From: Tetrastigma voinierianum
Lineage: Eukaryota; Streptophyta; Magnoliopsida; Vitales; Vitaceae
Length of the DNA: 64,000 bases
Direction of reading: 5' to 3'
NCBI GenBank assembly: GCA_016808115.1
Contig: JAEQBH010004103.1
Span: 1-64,000 of the forward strand
In this document: piece by piece, positions 58,380-64,000 of the stretch
Layout: each line of letters starts with the position of its first letter
Numbering within the stretch: position 1 is the first letter of the stretch
Translations under genes and position numbers: made by a program
Notes under the pieces: model-generated
Seen by the model: the letters and a program-made list of their open reading frames with translations, nothing else
The model's database searches: none
What the model was told of the DNA's origin: nothing

Positions 58380-59480
58380 TTCAGAATCCTTTTATTCTAA
58401 CTCCATGTCGAGGGGTAGTTAATACACCAGAGATTTAGTATGTTATCAAAGGAGGTAGAGTGGTCAAACAACAGCCTCTAGTTCCATCTCAGCCCATAGA
58501 TCCTGATATTGCTAGAGACATGACAATGAGAGAGGATGATGAGATCCTCAAGCAGCTACAGAGTGCACAGGCTCTTATCTCTATTTAGAGTTTGTTAACT
58601 TCCTTTGCCACCCATAGAGAGGCTTTGATTAGGGCTCTTAGTCAGATTCGAGTTGACACGACCACATCGCCAAAGGGCCTGATACATATGCTCACAACTG
58701 GTCGAGCCAGTTGCATTGTTTTCTTTGAGGATGACTTACCTCTGAAGAGTCCAAACCACACTCGACCTTTATCAGTTGGTTGTTTAGGCCGTTGTGTTCC
58801 ATATGTCCTCCTAGATAATGGATTTGCCCTAAATGTCTGTCCACTTGCCACTGTTATCGCTCTAGGATATGGGCCCACATATTTTGAGCCATCTACATGC
58901 ATACAAAGGAGAGCGTATGACGCACTGAGAGGTGATGGGCCACCTTGACTCTCTAGTCAAGGATTGGGCCAATGCTTTTCGTGTTCTGCTTCAGACATTT
59001 CGAGGATCCATGTATCCTTTAACCTATTTTACGCCGCCTATGGATTCATAAAGGTTGGTTTCATTCTATCTTTCCCTTCATTTGAAGGCGGTTCATTCAT
59101 GATGGTCGAAAGTGATCACGGCTTCATCTACAAGCCGGGCACATTTAACTTCCGAGTCAAGATTGGAGATTAGCCATGGGGTGATGATTTGCTTGGGCGA
59201 CCACCCGCTTTTGATGAGGTGGTATGCACTGCGGAGCCACGGGATTTTGTCAGAGATTCGCACCTATGTCATTTGATCGATAAGAGTCTGGCCATTTTCG
59301 GGACATGATAAGGAGCATGTCGTACATGCCTGGTATGGGTTTAAGGCATCGTCAGCATGGTCGTAGCTAGTTTATCACACTTTTAGACCATGACCACCCT
59401 TCGCTTAGACTAAATTCGTAAAGGCAGATTTTGATGTACGGTATACTGCGCTGTGAGAAGGACATATTCTCGAATTTCAT
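58380..59480 (+). pseudogene. Tat/Ogre-like protease region, decayed
   Basis: DDEILKQLQSAQALISI at about 58530, then LLTSFATHREALIRALSQIR, is the region before the protease in this lineage. The active-site block reads VLLDNGFALNVCPLATVIAL (58805-58865): the usual D-x-G-S has become DNGF. In other frames an LGRP-like piece, a PRDFVRDS-like piece and a PGMGL-like piece continue to about 59340. The 118-codon frame at 58592-58948 is the best kept part. Stops elsewhere make it non-functional. Confidence 0.8.
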
Positions 59481-59559
59481 CACATTCTATTTTACTATCA
59501 TATTCGTCCTTATAGTTTGAGGTTGACTAACTATTTTGTGAGGGCTTCAGAGCCATTAT

Positions 59560-60470
59560 TACATCCCAATGGATTGATTGATGAGCTTACTGATATCCAA
59601 ACATGTCGAGTCGTATCATCTTTTCTACAACCCGCCAGGTGGTGAGGCTCCTGACACTTCTACTACCTTGTTCGCTCCTCCTTCCCCTGGGCGGCCTAGT
59701 GTGCTCACTATGTGCTTTCCGGACGAGATATCTTATTATGGGGGTATTGATGGGGTTATGTCATTTGATGATTATGTTATATTATCAGATGGTCATCAAC
59801 AAACTTGAGCCATTCACAGTTTTAAGATTTCTGTGTCATTGAGAGATTGATTTATATTCCTCTTGCTCCAAATTTATTAATGTGATTAGGGATGATGTTA
59901 TTATTGATATTGCATCTCTTGATATTTTAGGACATGTTGTGGGAGAGTCCAATTCTTTGGGCCCACCACTTTCTTTTGATATTTTGTCAGGATTTGTCTC
60001 CCGTTTGAATGATGTACTTGTCTTTTCATCTACGGATTTTAGCATTTTCAAGTATTCGCATGTCTCTTTTATTGATGATATTGATGCATGTGCACCTCAT
60101 TCACCCACATCACATATTCATGATATTGATGATGGTTTTTGCAACTGATTGCGGACGCTACCACCCGACCCGATCATACTTTACCGATGAGCGAGTTTCA
60201 CCTCCTTTCGACATGACCTCGAGATACTGACCTTGGTACAAATGAACTAGCCTAGAGAGTTAAGGATCGGTACCACTTTGTCTACGTATGAGAGATGACA
60301 CCGTCTGCACTTGTGGCACAACAATAAGTCAACACAATCAACACTTTCCTCCTCCCTCCGCTCCTTTCACTTACTCAAATTATACTTGGATGTTCGCGTG
60401 GTCATATGTGGACATGCTGTGCCCTCACCCTAGGCTCAAAGATCATCTACCGCCAGGCCACATGCTGTAA
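59560..60470 (+). pseudogene. Linker between protease and RT, Tat/Ogre-like
   Basis: TMCFPDEISYYGGIDGVMSF near 59720 is a linker motif typical of this lineage. DPLSFDILSGFVSR-like and DVLVFSSTDFSIFKY pieces (59960-60060) and RVSPPFDMTSRY follow. The FAWSYVDMLCPHPRLKDHLP segment near 60395 is the FAWSYEDMPGLD block just before the RT domain. Confidence 0.75.
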
Positions 60471-61061
60471 TCGATTAAGCAGAAATTAAGGTGATTACAC
60501 CCTCAATGGAGTTTGTAGGTGATGAAGGAGATTCAGAAGCAACTTATTGTTGGCTTCATATCAGTGGTTTAGTATCCCAAGTGGCTAGCTAATGTCGTCC
60601 ATGTTCCTAAAAAGGACGATAAAGGTTGAGGTTTGTGTGGATTTTGGAATCTCAACAAGGCGCCCCAAGGATGATTTTCCTCTCCCACATATCGACATGC
60701 CGTCGATAGTAATCGCAGGCATGCGATGTTGTCTTTATGGATGGATTCTCCGTTATAACCAGATTATGATAGCTTCCGAGGACAGAGAGAAGACATCTTT
60801 ATCAATCGAGCCAGGCACCTACTCGTTATGCCGCTTGTCAAGAACTCAAAGCACGTATCAAAGAGCAAATCATTACACTATTTCATGACATGATGCATGG
60901 ATGTCGAGGTCTATGTTGATGATAAGGATCGTGAAATCTCAAGGATAGGGCGACCACTGGGCAAATTTCTAAAGCGCTTCTTCCGCAGGATCGATGCTTT
61001 AGATCGAGATCGAATCCTAAGAAGTGCACTTTCGAGTGACTTACGGAAGCTCTTAGCTACA

Positions 61062-61968
61062 TGATTTGTGCAGACCTGAACCTTTCAAATCCCACCCCAT
61101 AGGTACTGAGCCACAAACCCAACCCGGCCTTTTCTTCGGCTCTCTCGTGAGAGCCTCCCAACCCATGCTAGGACTCTGAGAAGAATGGGGAGCACTTTCA
61201 CTCACCAACCCAGCCATGTCTGCAGTGAGTTCCCACGTTACAAGATCCTTCGCGCACAGGTTCGAGCCTCACTGAGGCTAAAGAAAGGCCGCTGGGACCC
61301 GGCTAACAAGACTCATGAGTGGGACTCAAGAGGTGTTTGGGGCCCACAACAAAAGGCGCCTTACGCGGAGACCCAGTCCTCGTCCCATCATAGGTATCGC
61401 TTCGCCAGTCTCACCTGCCTTCTTTCGGCCGAGAGCTCTAAACCCATGCAAAGGGACTCTTATAGCAATGGGGGAGCACTTCACTACCAATCGAGCTACC
61501 AGCTCAGCTTGGTAGTAGGAAAGCCCCACTTCTATAAGAGTCCCTTTCGGGTCGGGTCTCAAGCCTCATGGAGGCGAAAGAAAAGGGAAGTTGGGACTCC
61601 GCCAGAATAAGACATGAGTGGACCCACTCGAAGAGAGCGCTATTGTGGGGTCCCCACCCTTCATCTCTCTTCAGGTGGGTCCCACTCATAGGTACTGTTA
61701 CGGCAGGTCCCAACTGCCCTTTTCTTTCGCCTCCATGAGAGCTCGAACCCACGACCCAAAGGGACTCTTATAGAAGTGGGGAGCACTCTCACTACCAACT
61801 GAGCTATAGCTCGGGCCAGAGAGTGCTCTCACTTCTATAAGAGTCCCTTCGGGTCGTGGGTTCGAGCTCTCATGGAGGCGAAGAAAAGGGCAACTTGGGA
61901 CCTACCACAATCACTTCCATGAGTGGACCCAATCGAAGAGAGAAGAAGGGTGGGGACCCCACATGATT
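61062..61968. mobile_element. Triple-hairpin insertion with tRNA-like boxes
   Basis: The inserted body is 61067-61963. The left end TGTGCAGACCTGAACC and the complement of the right end TGTGGGGTCCCCACCC are similar. The flanks are TGATT (61062-61066 and 61964-61968); the shared string can be extended to ACATGATT. Inside are three tandem units of about 290-308 bases. Each is a near-perfect hairpin of two arms of about 110-140 bases, centred near 61210, 61499 and 61807. Arm sequence read outward from the centre has TAGCTCAGTTGG (a consensus Pol III A box, overlapping the hairpin centre in unit 3). About 45 bases later comes GGGTTCGAGCTC, close to a B box. There is no open frame of interest. Confidence 0.85.
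61672..61950. repeat. Best hairpin unit (unit 3), centre GAGCTATAGCTC
   Basis: The left arm (about 61672-61800) and right arm (about 61813-61945) are complementary over more than 100 bases with few mismatches. The centre is the perfect palindrome GAGCTATAGCTC at 61801-61812. Both arms hold the B-box-like GGTTCGAGCTC: on the minus strand near 61741-61753 and on the plus strand near 61857-61869. The full A-box-like TAGCTCAGTTGG is complete only on the minus strand. Confidence 0.85.
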
Positions 61969-62110
61969 AGTGAAAGAGGTATTGAGACAAATCCTGATAA
62001 GATCATAGCTATCCTTAACATTTCTCCACCACAGACCAAGACTGAGATCTAGCGTTTCAGTAGTCGCAATATACGCTTGTGCTTCATCGTTAGACCGACG
62101 CTGTATACGC

Positions 62111-63105
62111 AAATTAGCATAAAACGAGGCCGTCGCGCAAGTATACACGTCAAGTTTACGTAAGATAGTGGCTAGTCAAGTGTCGTTCCCATGAAGAAAA
62201 GTGTGTTGAATATTGGAATCAATTCTAGAGCATTATCTAGATCTCAAATTTGAGTGAATTGCTACTAATGTAATTTGAATACTGGAATCAGTTCTAGAGC
62301 ATTATCTGGATCTCAAACTTGAGTGAATTGCTACTAATGTAATGACACTTTGATCTTAAATGAGGTATTAGTTCTATTAACGAAGACTAGGGTTTTTCCT
62401 TTCTTTGCCATATTCAATGGATTATCATCTATGTAAAATCTATTATTCTGTATATTAACGGATGTACACTGGGGGGGTGATTGTGCCTACGAGATATCCT
62501 CTCTCGAGGTATATTTGCCTATCTCGCCATTAGGGTTAATCGCATCTCTGCTTCACCCCTTGACTCCGAGACGCTTAAATAGTTAAACCCCACCGCTATA
62601 TTCGAATCGAGATCTCTACTCCGACATTGACCGAGTGGCTACTTCACCCAAATTCCCAGAACCTTTATCTCTCAATCTTAGATTCCCAAGAAAGCAAGTT
62701 GGTGTTTTACAAACACCATGTAGGTAATTAACAAGAAATAGAGCAAGTCGATATCAGATCTATAGATATACTGAATAAACTAAATTAAAAACTAATTCAT
62801 ATGAATATAACAAGAGTACAACAAAACCCTAGAAATAAAGTTAGAACATCATTTTGATCATTACAATCATTTGGTTTTAATCAATAGGAGTTCGAGAAAG
62901 AAAATTCAAGTACAAGGATTACACGACTTCGAATCTTCCTGCGGTCGCCTTCTTTCGTCTCGTATCCCGTCTCCTCCCGCCCTTTCTTTTCTCGCTCTTT
63001 TGTTATATCTAAAATTATCTGGAGAGTCCCTACGACGTCGCAACATGATCTGTAAGCACAATAGGTGTTCTAGAATCAATAAAATTTATATCTTAGGATT
63101 CCTAT
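62111..63105. other. Probable LTR-like sequence, unassigned
   Basis: The Tat/Ogre-like RT stops being readable near 62110. Sequence such as CGCGCAAGTATACACGTCAA and AAGTGTCGTTCCCATGAAG resembles non-coding ends of plant retroelements, but I find no paired ends. No supported gene; the 80-codon frame at 62871-63113 has no motif. Confidence 0.4.
62208..62343. repeat. Tandem duplication, about 68 bp, 2 copies
   Basis: Copies starting TTGAATATTGGAATCAATTC and TTGAATACTGGAATCAGTTC both end TGAATTGCTACTAATGTAAT. They differ at only a few bases. Confidence 0.9.
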
Positions 63106-64000
63106 TGTCGTAGCAAAGCTACTGCGGTATAGTGGTCTAGGGTCGAACTCAAGGATGGGTTTTCTTCGCACAAATGACTTACAGTGAGGTTCAATTTGGT
63201 GAATTAAATTTGGATTTTAAGGTTTTGGTAAAAACAGGGGGGTTTAATGTTTGGAAACTAAATTTAAATAAAATAAAATGTAAATTAGAATTCCTCAAGT
63301 AATAGTCACGGGGTTGGATTCCTAGGGCAACTGAGGGTTTCCAGGGTCCTTTCCTCACGTTGGGGAGGATGACCTATAGTCATCTCCCGAACCGGATCTT
63401 CATTTAACTATAAAACCTAACCCTTAATAATTATCCTTTGAAAAATGGTAGTCACTGAGCACCAGTGGTCTCCGACAATGAAAAACAACTCTCCTTGACT
63501 CACCTTACAAGGGATCATAAATGATAACTAACAAACATCAATGGATCTAACATTAAGCATCCAATGAGCCCAAAAGATTATCAAGTAATAACCATTCAAG
63601 GTGAATTCTATGGATTTAAAACCTACAAGCAAAGGGAAACACAAAACTGCTAGTGAGTACTGCGTGAAAACCATGGAACCTCAAATTTCGCCTTCGTATC
63701 CTCGGTGACCCAAGAGCCTTCCCCTTCATGAGTGAATGAGCCAATAACCATCCCTTGAGTTGTCATCCAAGGGGTGTTTAAGGCAAATCGAGAAAGTGGG
63801 CTATAAGGAGGGAAAATGGAGCAACAGAAAAAGAGGCGAAAGAGCTGAAAGCTTCCCGCCAAAAAGAAACTTTTATTAATGAAGGAGATGTTTAACAGTG
63901 TCTAGTCTTGGGGCTTTTATAGCCAAACCCCTTTACAAAATTACAAAAATAACATAGCAAACACTATTACAATGGGGGCAAAAAGGGAAGAAAACCAAAA
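63106..64000 (-). mobile_element. Probable LTR fragment, minus strand, with TATA box
   Basis: On the minus strand GGCTATAAAAGCCCC (about 63911-63925) is a clean TATA motif. It is followed by a leader-like tract and, at the far end, GTCGAACTCAAGGATGG-type text seen at the edge of several plant LTR families. The 70-codon minus frame at 63650-63862 has no domain. The right edge of the window cuts this feature. Confidence 0.4.
63911..63925 (-). promoter_or_regulatory. TATA box of the minus-strand LTR-like region
   Basis: GGCTATAAAAGCC on the minus strand, symmetric GC flanks, followed downstream by purine-poor leader sequence. Function is inferred from the motif only. Confidence 0.45.

Larger units (their letters stand above)
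60471..62110 (+). pseudogene. Tat/Ogre-like reverse transcriptase, interrupted by an insertion
   Basis: EIQKQLIVGFISVV (60529 on), YPKWLANVVHVPKKDD, RPKDDFPLPHIDMP and MMHGCRGLC/DVEVYVDD (60895-60935) mark the palm; the two catalytic Asp of YVDD are kept. RRIDALDR and KCTFE-like pieces lead to SYMI at 61056, where an 897-bp insertion begins. At 61964 the same frame resumes as ISERGIETNPDKIIAILNIS, then PPQTKTEI, to about 62055, with a weak tail to 62110. Joining the two sides gives an open frame across the junction, so the insertion is recent relative to the element's other damage. Confidence 0.85.

Noticed and set aside
61480..61870. Functional tRNA genes
   Set aside because: A- and B-box-like motifs are present, but they are arranged in long hairpins with no cloverleaf acceptor stem, so they are not called as tRNA genes.

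Overview
The window looks like nuclear heterochromatin from a flowering plant (probably a eudicot; I do not name a species). It is almost wall-to-wall decayed LTR retrotransposons, nested inside one another. It holds one recognisable host gene, an F-box protein locus on the minus strand at about 28.26-29.49 kb, which is broken by frameshifts as given. There are no bacterial-type operons, rRNA genes, true tRNA genes or CRISPR arrays. Nearly every long reading frame here is a fragment of a retroelement polyprotein or an accident of frame.

Layout. 0.9-12.15 kb: Ty3/gypsy chromovirus (Tekay/Del-like) debris. It holds protease and RT, then a gag tail, a 4.2 kb solo LTR inserted antisense with a perfect AGAGA target duplication, an integrase-chromodomain end, a polypurine tract, and two 3' LTR-like blocks in tandem. 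12.2-12.9 kb: an antisense Athila/Tat-type gag fragment. 12.96-25.28 kb: a second Tekay-like element (RNase H, integrase, chromodomain, PPT, 3' LTR). Its integrase is split at 14,178 by a second gypsy element (14,179-22,818) that still has both LTRs. Those LTRs carry a minisatellite with CACGTG cores. 25.3-27.5 kb: AT-rich DNA with tandem repeats. 27.48-28.02 kb: a tandem TRIM (three LTRs, two internal domains) just downstream of the F-box locus.

30.03-34.94 kb is a full-length but dead Ty1/copia element with a near-matching target duplication. 34.98-38.55 kb is another antisense solo LTR of the 4.2 kb family. 38.8-44.3 kb is AT-rich and gene-free with two gypsy LTR scraps. 44.31-51.77 kb is a second copia element whose 3' LTR is split by a solo gypsy LTR (48.55-51.66 kb). 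52.55-55.58 kb is a 3 kb LTR with T(G)...(C)A ends, followed by a Tat/Ogre-like gag, protease and RT (56.7-62.1 kb). The RT is interrupted by an 897-bp insertion (61,067-61,963) made of three tandem hairpins with tRNA-like A and B boxes. The last 1.8 kb is LTR-like, with a minus-strand TATA motif.

The best candidate for something undescribed is the triple-hairpin, tRNA-like insertion. It has near-matching ends and a target duplication, and removing it restores the RT reading frame. Other items worth a second look are the tandem TRIM, the CACGTG minisatellite in paired LTRs, and the loss of one catalytic Asp codon in two unrelated RTs. I made the calls by eye from motifs and internal repeats; no database search was possible.
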